Shown here: positions 1-5,473 of the stretch, piece after piece
Position numbering within the stretch: the stretch's first letter is position 1
Layout: the number at the start of each line of letters is the position of its first letter
From: Oscillospiraceae bacterium
GTDB taxonomy: Bacteria; Bacillota; Clostridia; Oscillospirales; Oscillospiraceae
DNA length: 5,473 bases
Direction of reading: 5' to 3'
Assembly (NCBI GenBank): GCA_016296045.1
Contig: JAEDKB010000125.1
Coordinates: 1-5,473, forward strand
Translations under genes and position numbers: made by a program
The notes under the pieces: model-generated
What the model was told of the DNA's origin: nothing
Databases searched by the model: none
What the model saw: the letters and a program-made list of their open reading frames with translations, nothing else

Positions 1-1649
1 GCGGCGGTGTAGGTTGTGTACGCGTCGCCGCATTTGCTGCACTGATAGCTCGTATAGCCCTGATCGGTGCAGGTGGCTGCCTTGGTTGCGGTTACCTGAT
101 AGGTGTGTTCACAGGAAGCGGCGCGTGTCACCTTGTAAAACTGCATTGCATAAGCGGATTCGCCGGCCGTGCCCTTAAAGCCGAAGGTGGTAAAGGCGGA
201 GCCGTAATACTCCAGATAAGCGTAATTCTTCTGATAATCCTGATAGTAGGTTGTTGTGTTCTTCACATACCAGCAATTGTCGGTGCCGCTGTCCTCCAAT
301 GCCCAGTAGTTCGTTCCGGTCTTCGGTGTAGAGTCGAGCGTAAGGTATTGTGAGGTTTCGCAGGTGAGGTATCTGCCGTCGGAAAGTTTAAAGGCATAGT
401 TGCTGCCGCTTTTGACGATGGTGAAAATGGCGATGGTACTGTTGGAACAGGTCAGCTCCGTGCCGGCAACGGAAGCGCTGGTTCCCTTGATCTGGTCGTA
501 GGTGACACCGGTGCTGCTGTTTGTGTAGGTTGAAGCGGTGGTGGTCATAACCATTTTTCGGGCAGGATTGAAAATGACGACCTCATCGCCGTTTGCAAGC
601 GTGTCCGTAAAGAAATACTGAATCGCTGCCTGCTTTGCGCCGCAGACGGTGCAGCTTCCGTTGACATAGTGATGACCCTGAGAAGGAATGACTTCGGTAT
701 AGGAATAGCCGCAGTTTTTGCAGGTATAGGTGGTAACGCCGTTGCCTGTGCAGGTGGCGGCGGTTGTGATCTTGGCTTCGTACTGCGGATTGTTGCAGGT
801 GTTGCCGGAGCCGGAGGGGGTTTTCATATGGGTGGGGATGGTCTTGCCGAATACGCGCCAGCAGTATTCAGGATAGTCCACATAGATATTTCTGGAACCG
901 CAGATTTCTTGGCAGATGTCGTTGCGTTTCATTTCGTATTCATCCACCGGATCTAACTCGCACCATTTCAGGAGCAGATCGGTGCTTGCGATGACATCGG
1001 TCAGATTGCGTTCCTCCCAACGGGTGTAAACATAGAGAAGGATACGGGCAACGTCGCCCTTGACGGAATCCAGCGGCTCATAAAATGCAGGAGAGTAATA
1101 GCCTGCGACTTTCCCGGCGCTGGTATAGACCGTTTGGTAGGTGCCGCCGGTCACTTCGCCGTAAGGAAGGCTGCTGCGGGTGGAGTTCGCCTTGCTGTCT
1201 GTCGGACGAAGATGGAGGACGTCGCTGCCTGCGGTGCTGGAGCCTGTGGTAAAGGTTCCCTTGCTCTGGGGCCAGACGTGCTCACGGTTCCAGGAGGTAA
1301 CCGAGGTGTTGGAATAGAAGCAGTAGACGCTGGAGGAACTACCGTTGTAGGCATCGGTGTATTTGAAGGTCGTCTTCAAATTATCGTAGGAGGCACCGTG
1401 CCAGCCGCTGACCATGCGCTCACGGAGCTTGGCTTCTAATGCGGTGCCGGACAGCTTCGACAATGTTGCGTAGTCGTAGCCGGTGCCGTAATAGCTTTTG
1501 GCGGAACTGCTCAGGGCGGTGCAGGGCGTGCCTTTTTTGCCGTTGTTGTAGGTGTAGGAGGCAGCGCTGACCGTCAGTCCGGAAAACAGTGAAATAAGCA
1601 TGACCATAAGAAGAATCAAACTGGTGCTGCGCTGAATGGAACGTTTCAT
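1..1649 (-). CDS. Secreted endonuclease I-family nuclease with paired-cysteine repeats (C-terminus beyond window)
   Basis: Predicted exported, metal-dependent DNA/RNA endonuclease of the His-Me finger endonuclease I family (NucM/Vvn/EndA type). The frame is open from the ATG at 1649 to the left edge: 549 complete codons and no stop. Residues 1-30 form a signal peptide (KR-rich start, hydrophobic 11-26, cleavage near VSA-A at 29-30). The nuclease domain spans about 60-275. It shows NREHVWPQS at 121-129 (E123 and catalytic H124), DVLHLRPTDSKAN at 143-155 (N155 as metal ligand) and the family's C-terminal DPVDEYEMKRND at 233-244, then GSRNIYVDYPE at 251-261. Six cysteines (43, 110, 230, 246, 250, 263) could form disulfides. 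The tail carries a cysteine cassette (285-337), a predicted beta-rich domain of unassigned family (about 343-507) and a second cassette (from 513) cut by the edge. The start is fixed by AAGGAG seven bases upstream. Likely role is degradation of extracellular nucleic acid for nutrients; this is inferred from the family. Family assignment is firm, substrate range is not. Confidence 0.93.
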   Translation of the reverse strand, partial: MKRSIQRSTSLILLMVMLISLFSGLTVSAASYTYNNGKKGTPCTALSSSAKSYYGTGYDYATLSKLSGTALEAKLRERMVSGWHGASYDNLKTTFKYTDAYNGSSSSVYCFYSNTSVTSWNREHVWPQSKGTFTTGSSTAGSDVLHLRPTDSKANSTRSSLPYGEVTGGTYQTVYTSAGKVAGYYSPAFYEPLDSVKGDVARILLYVYTRWEERNLTDVIASTDLLLKWCELDPVDEYEMKRNDICQEICGSRNIYVDYPEYCWRVFGKTIPTHMKTPSGSGNTCNNPQYEAKITTAATCTGNGVTTYTCKNCGYSYTEVIPSQGHHYVNGSCTVCGAKQAAIQYFFTDTLANGDEVVIFNPARKMVMTTTASTYTNSSTGVTYDQIKGTSASVAGTELTCSNSTIAIFTIVKSGSNYAFKLSDGRYLTCETSQYLTLDSTPKTGTNYWALEDSGTDNCWYVKNTTTYYQDYQKNYAYLEYYGSAFTTFGFKGTAGESAYAMQFYKVTRAASCEHTYQVTATKAATCTDQGYTSYQCSKCGDAYTTYTA

Positions 1650-1656
1650 GTGGTTT

Positions 1657-1662
1657 CTCCTT
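1657..1662 (-). promoter_or_regulatory. Ribosome binding site of the secreted nuclease
   Basis: Read on the minus strand this is AAGGAG, seven bases before the ATG at 1649. It selects the start that gives a complete signal peptide. A longer minus-strand frame beginning at 1704 lies in a different frame and only overlaps the gene's 5' end. Confidence 0.85.
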
Positions 1663-1684
1663 TTCTTTTTTGTCATCACTTTTT

Positions 1685-1693
1685 ATCATAGCA
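1685..1693 (-). promoter_or_regulatory. Candidate extended -10 promoter of the secreted nuclease
   Basis: The minus strand reads TGCTATGAT, an extended -10 element (TG-N-TATGAT, five of six matches to TATAAT). There is no good -35 box at the usual distance, which fits an extended -10 promoter. Transcription would start near 1678, giving a leader of roughly 30 bases. Prediction from sequence only. Confidence 0.45.
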
Positions 1694-1778
1694 TAAAAAC
1701 CCAAAAAAGGAAATGGGAAAAAACAAATTCGGAGAACTTATTTTTGACCGGATTCTCGATCATGAACTTGAAAAACCC

Positions 1779-1807
1779 TTGCATTTTAGCGACTGTAATG
1801 GTATCAT
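1779..1807 (+). promoter_or_regulatory. Candidate promoter of the hisS-aspS operon
   Basis: TTGCAT (1779-1784) and TATCAT (1802-1807) are separated by exactly 17 bases. The -10 box matches five of six consensus positions and the -35 box three of six. The predicted transcript would begin near 1814 with a leader of about 40 bases. An alternative pair, TTGAAA at 1768 with TGTAAT at 1794, has a 20-base spacer and is less attractive. Confidence 0.45.
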
Positions 1808-1852
1808 TTATGAGTATAAATAGAAAGAATAGAAATTTCAGGGGATAATACT

Positions 1853-3211
1853 ATGGAAAAACTCAAACCGCGCACGCTTTCCGGTTTTATGGAGCTGCTG
1901 CCGGCACCGCAGATGCAGATGGAGCGCATGATGGAGATTCTGCGCGAAACCTATGCGCTCTACGGCTTTACACCGCTGGATACGCCCGCAATCGAAGCGG
2001 CAGAGATTTTGCTTGCCAAGGGCGGCGGCGAAACGGAAAAGCAGATTTATCGCTTCCAGAAGGGCGACAGTGATTTGGCGCTTCGTTTTGATCTGACCGT
2101 ACCCCTTGCAAAGTATGTTGCGCTGCACAGCGGCGAGCTGTCCTTCCCGTTCCGCCGCTATCAGATCGGCAAGGTCTACCGCGGCGAGCGTGCGCAGAGA
2201 GGTCGTTTTCGTGAGTTCTATCAGGCAGATATCGACATCATCGGCGACGGCAAGCTGGATATTCTCAATGAGGCGGAAATTCCGTCCATCATCTATACGA
2301 TCTTCCGCCGTTTCGGCTTAAAACGCTTCGTAATCCGCGTCAACAACCGCAAGCTGCTCAACGGCTTCTACGCGATGCTTAACTTGGCTGAAAAGTCCGC
2401 CGAGATTATGCGCACGGTAGACAAACTTGACAAGATCGGCACGGAAAAGGTTCGTTCGATCCTGCTGGAGGACAACGGACTGAGCGCAGAGCAGGCAGAT
2501 GAAATTTTAAAATTTATATCTATTAAGGGTACAAATGCGGAAGTCCTTTCCGCCCTTCAAAGCTGGCGCGGCAAAAACGAAATCTTTGATTTGGGCTTGG
2601 AGGAACTGACGGCGGTCACGCAGTATCTGGGCGCGTTCGGCGTTCCGGAGGAGAATTTCTCCGTTGATTTGACAATTGCGCGCGGTCTGGACTACTACAC
2701 CGGTACGGTTTATGAGACAACGCTTTTGGATCATCCGGAGATCGGCTCGGTTTGCTCCGGCGGACGCTATGACAGCCTTGCCGAATACTATACGGATCGT
2801 CAGCTTCCCGGCGTCGGCATTTCCATTGGCCTGACTCGGCTGTTTTATGTGCTTGGCGAGCAGAAAATGCTCAATCCGGAGCTGCCTGCTGCGCCGGCAG
2901 ATTGTCTGCTGCTTCCGATGACGGATGATTTTTCCGCAGCCGTCCGTCTGGCAACACAGTTCAGAAATGTCGGAATCCGTACGCAGATTTACTCCGAACA
3001 GAAGAAATTTAAGGCGAAAATGTCCTATGCGGACAAGCTGGGAATCCCTTATGTGGTCTTTCTCGGTGAGGATGAGCTTGCACAGGGCGTTTGCTCGGTC
3101 AAAAATCTTCGCACCGGTGAGCAGGTCAGCCTGCGGCCTGAGGATGCGGCGCAGATCATTCGCAGCGGGGTGCTTTCTCTGCAAAGCGGCTGCGTAATTC
3201 TTGAAAAATAA
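1853..3211 (+). CDS. hisS: Histidine--tRNA ligase (HisRS), eukaryote/archaeon-like motif subtype
   Basis: Class II aminoacyl-tRNA synthetase that charges tRNA-His with histidine using ATP; a cytosolic homodimer in this family. The protein has 452 residues, slightly longer than the usual 420-430 of bacterial HisRS. The catalytic core spans about 1-335: motif 1 near 37-50, the substrate-binding segment LRFDLTVPLAKY at 77-88, and motif 2 at 100-131, with VYRGER at 108-113 and GRFREFYQ at 117-124. The HisA box RGLDYYTGTVYE lies at 277-288, the HisB box CSGGRYDSL at 301-309, and motif 3 at 320-331 with R329. Residues about 345-440 form the HGTP anticodon-binding domain. LRFDLT and REFYQ replace the common bacterial LRPEGT and RQFHQ, placing it with eukaryotic, archaeal and Bacteroidetes-like enzymes. 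AGGGG eight bases upstream supports the start. First gene of a probable operon with aspS, 56 bp downstream. Confidence 0.97.
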   Translation: MEKLKPRTLSGFMELLPAPQMQMERMMEILRETYALYGFTPLDTPAIEAAEILLAKGGGETEKQIYRFQKGDSDLALRFDLTVPLAKYVALHSGELSFPFRRYQIGKVYRGERAQRGRFREFYQADIDIIGDGKLDILNEAEIPSIIYTIFRRFGLKRFVIRVNNRKLLNGFYAMLNLAEKSAEIMRTVDKLDKIGTEKVRSILLEDNGLSAEQADEILKFISIKGTNAEVLSALQSWRGKNEIFDLGLEELTAVTQYLGAFGVPEENFSVDLTIARGLDYYTGTVYETTLLDHPEIGSVCSGGRYDSLAEYYTDRQLPGVGISIGLTRLFYVLGEQKMLNPELPAAPADCLLLPMTDDFSAAVRLATQFRNVGIRTQIYSEQKKFKAKMSYADKLGIPYVVFLGEDELAQGVCSVKNLRTGEQVSLRPEDAAQIIRSGVLSLQSGCVILEK

Positions 3212-3214
3212 TCA

Positions 3215-3245
3215 TTACGGCGGCGGATATCTGAAGCTTCCGTAA
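3215..3245 (+). repeat. Short inverted repeat in the hisS-aspS gap
   Basis: TTACGG (3215-3220) and CCGTAA (3240-3245) are perfect inverted arms around a 19-base loop that itself contains the palindrome GAAGCTTC (3233-3240, overlapping the right arm by one base). There is no T-run after it, so it is not an intrinsic terminator. It may be a weak RNA hairpin between the two cistrons or chance. Confidence 0.3.
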
Positions 3246-3267
3246 ATACAAATGGGGGAATAGAAAA

Positions 3268-5040
3268 ATGACACAATCCAGAACACATAACTGCGGCGAG
3301 CTTCGCCTGAGCGATGCCGGAAAGACAGTCACGCTGGCCGGCTGGATGGAAAATGTCCGTGAAGTCGGCGCGAACCTTGCGTTTGTCGTCCTGCGCGATT
3401 TTTACGGCACGACGCAGCTTGTGATCGAAAGCGAAGAAATGATGAACGTGATTAAGTCCATCAATAAGGAATCCACCATCCGCGCCACCGGTATCGTCCG
3501 TGAACGTGCCAGCAAGAATCCCAAGCTGGAAACCGGCGAGATCGAGGTCGTTCCGGAATCCATTGAGATTCTCGGCCGCTGCCGCTATAATGAGCTGCCC
3601 TTTGAAATCAACCGCAGCCGCGAGGCAGATGAAACCGTGCGTCTGAAGTATCGCTATCTTGACCTGCGCAATCCGGCGGTCAAGGCAAACATTATCCTGC
3701 GCTGCAACGTGGTTGCGGCTCTTCGTCAGGCCATGACGGAGCACGGCTTCCTTGAAATCACCACGCCGATTCTGACGGTTTCCTCTCCGGAAGGCGCGAG
3801 AGACTATCTGGTGCCCGCCAGAAAACATCCGGGCAAGTTCTATGCGCTGCCGCAGGCACCGCAGCAGTTCAAGCAGCTTCTGATGACCTCCGGCTTTGAC
3901 CGCTATTTCCAGATCGCTCCCTGCTTCCGTGATGAAGATGCCCGCGGCGACCGCAGCCCCGGCGAATTTTACCAGTTGGATATGGAAATGGCGTTTGCCG
4001 ATCAGGACGATGTGTTTGCGGTTCTGGAGGATGTGCTTCCGCCGATTTTTGCCAAGTTCGGAAAGTACAATGTTGCTTCTTCCGCACCCTTCAAGAGAAT
4101 CTCCTTCAATGATGCCATGGAGCGCTATGGCTCCGATAAGCCTGACCTTCGCATCGATCTGGTCGTGCAGGATATGACGGAGCTGGTCGGGGGCATTGAT
4201 TTCGCGCCCTTTGCAGCGGGCAATACCGTCAAGGCGATTGTCGTGGATAACTGCGAATTGGCGCGCAAGGCAGTGGATAAGCTCGTTGCGGAGACCGAAG
4301 TGATCTCCGGCTGTAAGCCCATGTGGTTCAAGCTCGGCGCGGACGGCGAGCTGTCCGGCGGCATTGCGAAATTCCTTGCCGACCGTAAGGATGAGGTCGT
4401 TGCAAAGCTCGGCCTGAAGCCCGGCTGCTTTGTCGGCGTAACAGCCGGCAAGAAGTCAGCGGCGCAGAAGACGGCCGGTGTATTGCGTAAGCTGCTCGGC
4501 GCGGCGGTTCCCGGTCATATGGATAAGGAACGCTATGAATTCTGCTGGATTGTTGACTTCCCAATGTATGAAATCGGCGAGGAATCCGGTGAATTGGAAT
4601 TCTGCCACAATCCGTTCTCCATGCCCAACGGCGGCTTGGAGATTCTGAAAAAAGCGGAAGCCGGCGAGATTGACCCGCTGAGCATCAATGCGTTCCAGTA
4701 CGACCTGGTCTGTAACGGCGTGGAGCTTTCCTCCGGCGCAGTGCGAAACCACGATCCGGAAATCATGATCAAGGCTTTTGAGCTTGTCCGCCTCGGTGAA
4801 GAGGATGTCAAGGCAAAGTTCCCGGCAATGTATCATGCATTCTGCTACGGTGCACCTCCCCATGCAGGTATCGCACCGGGCGTTGACCGTATGGTCATGC
4901 TGCTGGCAGGTGAGGAGTCCATCCGTGAGATTATCCCGTTCCCGATGAATAAAAACGCACAGGATGTCATGATGGGCGCACCGTCTGCCGTGGATCAGAA
5001 ACAGCTCGATGACGTGCATATTCGTATTGTTGAAGAATGA
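3268..5040 (+). CDS. aspS: Aspartate--tRNA ligase (AspRS), bacterial GAD-domain form, alphaproteobacteria-like subtype
   Basis: Class IIb synthetase that attaches aspartate to tRNA-Asp; cytosolic. At 590 residues it has the normal bacterial length. The N-terminal OB-fold anticodon-binding domain covers about 1-105. Motif 1 lies near 159-170 (HGFLEITTPIL), followed by the flipping loop SPEGARDYLVP at 173-183. QAPQQFKQ at 196-203 and motif 2 FRDEDARGDRSPGEFYQLD at 220-238 (R221) form the active site. The bacterial GAD insertion runs from about 285 to 410. Further active-site segments are CHNPFSMP at 446-453, ELSSGAVRNH at 486-495, and motif 3 GAPPHAGIAPGVDRMVMLL at 528-546 (R541). GEFYQLD, LSSGAVRNH, GIAPGVDR and FPMNKNAQDVMMGAPS (558-573) match the version typical of alphaproteobacteria rather than the common GGGSIRIH / IAFGLDR form. 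GGGGGA eight bases upstream sets the start. Second gene after hisS; transcription ends at the hairpin at 5083-5131. Confidence 0.97.
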   Translation: MTQSRTHNCGELRLSDAGKTVTLAGWMENVREVGANLAFVVLRDFYGTTQLVIESEEMMNVIKSINKESTIRATGIVRERASKNPKLETGEIEVVPESIEILGRCRYNELPFEINRSREADETVRLKYRYLDLRNPAVKANIILRCNVVAALRQAMTEHGFLEITTPILTVSSPEGARDYLVPARKHPGKFYALPQAPQQFKQLLMTSGFDRYFQIAPCFRDEDARGDRSPGEFYQLDMEMAFADQDDVFAVLEDVLPPIFAKFGKYNVASSAPFKRISFNDAMERYGSDKPDLRIDLVVQDMTELVGGIDFAPFAAGNTVKAIVVDNCELARKAVDKLVAETEVISGCKPMWFKLGADGELSGGIAKFLADRKDEVVAKLGLKPGCFVGVTAGKKSAAQKTAGVLRKLLGAAVPGHMDKERYEFCWIVDFPMYEIGEESGELEFCHNPFSMPNGGLEILKKAEAGEIDPLSINAFQYDLVCNGVELSSGAVRNHDPEIMIKAFELVRLGEEDVKAKFPAMYHAFCYGAPPHAGIAPGVDRMVMLLAGEESIREIIPFPMNKNAQDVMMGAPSAVDQKQLDDVHIRIVEE

Positions 5041-5082
5041 TACGAATTCCGAAAAAGGTTAAATAAAATAGTATTGCAGTGG

Positions 5083-5131
5083 AAACTCACACTTTTGCGT
5101 ACCGAATATACGCAAAAGTGTGAGTTTTTTT
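5083..5131 (+). terminator. Rho-independent terminator of the hisS-aspS operon
   Basis: A 19-bp perfect stem (5083-5101 with 5109-5127) encloses a 7-base loop, CCGAATA, and runs into seven T residues (5125-5131). It begins 42 bases after the aspS stop. The opposite strand has only three Ts after the stem, so it acts as a plus-strand terminator. It closes the synthetase operon and insulates the downstream lipoprotein gene. Confidence 0.93.
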
Positions 5132-5266
5132 ACGGACTGCCCGATGATAAACAAGGAATGTATTTGGAATTTGCCGGTTTGTTTGTGCATTTTTGTCAGG
5201 AATGTACTCCTGGGAAGAATAAAACTATTCAAATTGCCGAAATGAGTAAATATTCAAAAAATAGGG
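5132..5266 (+). other. AT-rich intergenic stretch without a supported gene
   Basis: This lies between the operon terminator and the next promoter, inside a 309-base gap between genes. The only plus-strand frame here starts with a TTG upstream of the terminator and reads straight through its stem, and has no ribosome binding site. A 9-base direct repeat, AGGAATGTA, occurs at 5154-5162 and 5198-5206. No RNA gene, riboswitch or mobile-element end is recognised. Confidence 0.6.
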
Positions 5267-5295
5267 TTGACAATGAATAATTATTCGCATATAGT
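5267..5295 (+). promoter_or_regulatory. Near-consensus sigma-A-type promoter of the amino acid-binding lipoprotein gene
   Basis: A perfect -35 box TTGACA (5267-5272) is followed after exactly 17 bases by TATAGT (5290-5295), five of six matches to the -10 consensus. Transcription would start near 5302, giving a leader of about 48 bases. The leader contains a small hairpin, CGGAC-GGCGT-GTCCG (5316-5330), just ahead of the ribosome binding site. No operator can be assigned. Confidence 0.85.
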
Positions 5296-5336
5296 ATGAA
5301 CAACAAGAATTGATGCGGACGGCGTGTCCGTAAAAT

Positions 5337-5342
5337 GGAGGG
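5337..5342 (+). promoter_or_regulatory. Ribosome binding site of the amino acid-binding lipoprotein
   Basis: GGAGGG lies seven bases before the ATG at 5350. It fixes the start of a gene that is visible only as a 5' fragment. Confidence 0.85.
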
Positions 5343-5349
5343 AATAAAA

Positions 5350-5473
5350 ATGAAAAAAATAATTTCAATGCTGCTGGCGCTCACTCTGATTGCGGTATTG
5401 TTTGCAGGCTGCGGCAGTAATGACAATGTTCTGACGGTTGCGACATCTCCCGATTTTGCTCCGATGGAATTCT
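5350..5473 (+). CDS. Amino acid ABC transporter substrate-binding lipoprotein (5' fragment)
   Basis: The first 41 codons of a membrane-anchored solute-binding protein; the gene runs off the right edge. Residues 1-21 form a lipoprotein signal: KK at 2-3, a hydrophobic stretch 4-17 and the lipobox LFAGC at 17-21, with C21 as the lipidated cysteine. The mature start, LTVATSPDFAPMEF at 28-41, matches the first beta strand and ligand-pocket loop of family 3 (SBP_bac_3) polar amino acid-binding proteins. Full members are usually about 250-280 residues, so most of the gene is missing. It has its own strong promoter and ribosome binding site. Permease and ATPase genes would be expected downstream. 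The exact amino acid bound cannot be told from this fragment; an opine or other small polar ligand is also possible. Confidence 0.85.
   Translation, partial: MKKIISMLLALTLIAVLFAGCGSNDNVLTVATSPDFAPMEF

Noticed and set aside
1420..1704. Minus-strand 94-codon frame overlapping the nuclease start
   Set aside because: It is a different frame from the nuclease. The nuclease frame has the signal peptide, ribosome binding site and family motifs; this one has none.
1697..1730. Possible hairpin CCC...GGG in the nuclease/hisS intergenic DNA (CCCAAAAAAGGAAATGGG)
   Set aside because: Only three base pairs with an A-rich loop and no T-run; not a credible terminator or operator.
1636..1848. Plus-strand 70-codon frame across the divergent intergenic region
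   Set aside because: It begins within the antisense of the nuclease signal peptide, has no ribosome binding site, and would occupy both promoters. Its hydrophobic start comes from AT-rich DNA.
2507..3184. Minus-strand frame of 225 codons opposite the 3' half of hisS
   Set aside because: Entirely antisense to conserved HisRS motifs; no ribosome binding site or recognisable domain.
3049..3828. Long minus-strand frame of 259 codons opposite hisS and aspS
   Set aside because: It is antisense to two well-supported synthetase genes across their junction, has no family signature, and arises from GC-biased codon structure of the sense strand.
5074..5280. Plus-strand 68-codon frame after aspS
   Set aside because: It starts with TTG, lacks a ribosome binding site, reads through the whole terminator hairpin and ends inside the next promoter. 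No recognisable protein pattern.
5229..5426. Minus-strand 65-codon frame antisense to the lipoprotein start
   Set aside because: It overlaps the strong promoter, the ribosome binding site and the signal peptide of a clear gene on the other strand; composition is typical of an antisense shadow.
1..5473. CRISPR array, tRNA or rRNA gene, insertion sequence, or defence system
   Set aside because: No regularly spaced repeats, tRNA-like cloverleaf, transposase motif, terminal inverted repeats or defence-protein domains were seen on either strand.

Overview
The window reads as a chromosomal segment from a Gram-positive, Clostridia-type bacterium, most plausibly an Oscillospiraceae/Ruminococcaceae-like gut organism. 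This is inferred from several things: hisS followed directly by aspS (a Firmicutes arrangement), strong GGAGG-type ribosome binding sites, a U-tailed intrinsic terminator, a lipobox lipoprotein, and an exported nuclease carrying the paired-cysteine repeats common in clostridial secreted proteins. Coding DNA is moderately GC-rich and the intergenic DNA is clearly AT-rich.

Layout. Bases 1-1649 (minus strand) hold most of a secreted endonuclease I-family (His-Me finger) nuclease; its C-terminus lies beyond the left edge. Bases 1650-1852 are a divergent intergenic region with candidate promoters for the nuclease (minus) and for hisS (plus). Bases 1853-3211 are hisS and 3268-5040 are aspS. They are separated by 56 bp and probably co-transcribed, and they end at a 19-bp perfect hairpin terminator (5083-5131). 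About 135 bp of AT-rich DNA without a convincing gene follows. Then comes a near-consensus promoter (5267-5295) and the first 41 codons of an amino-acid-binding lipoprotein of an ABC transporter, cut by the right edge.

How the genes relate. hisS and aspS supply His-tRNA and Asp-tRNA for translation and form the only evident operon. The nuclease and the solute-binding protein are separate transcription units concerned with the cell exterior (nucleic acid breakdown; amino acid uptake). Nothing shows that they work together.

I see no undescribed system such as a defence island, mobile element, CRISPR array or RNA gene. The most notable points are three. Both tRNA synthetases carry motifs of minority subtypes: HisRS has eukaryote/archaeon/Bacteroidetes-like motifs and AspRS has alphaproteobacteria-like motifs. 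There is no room for a T-box leader ahead of the operon. The nuclease has a modular tail with two cysteine cassettes flanking a predicted beta-rich domain.
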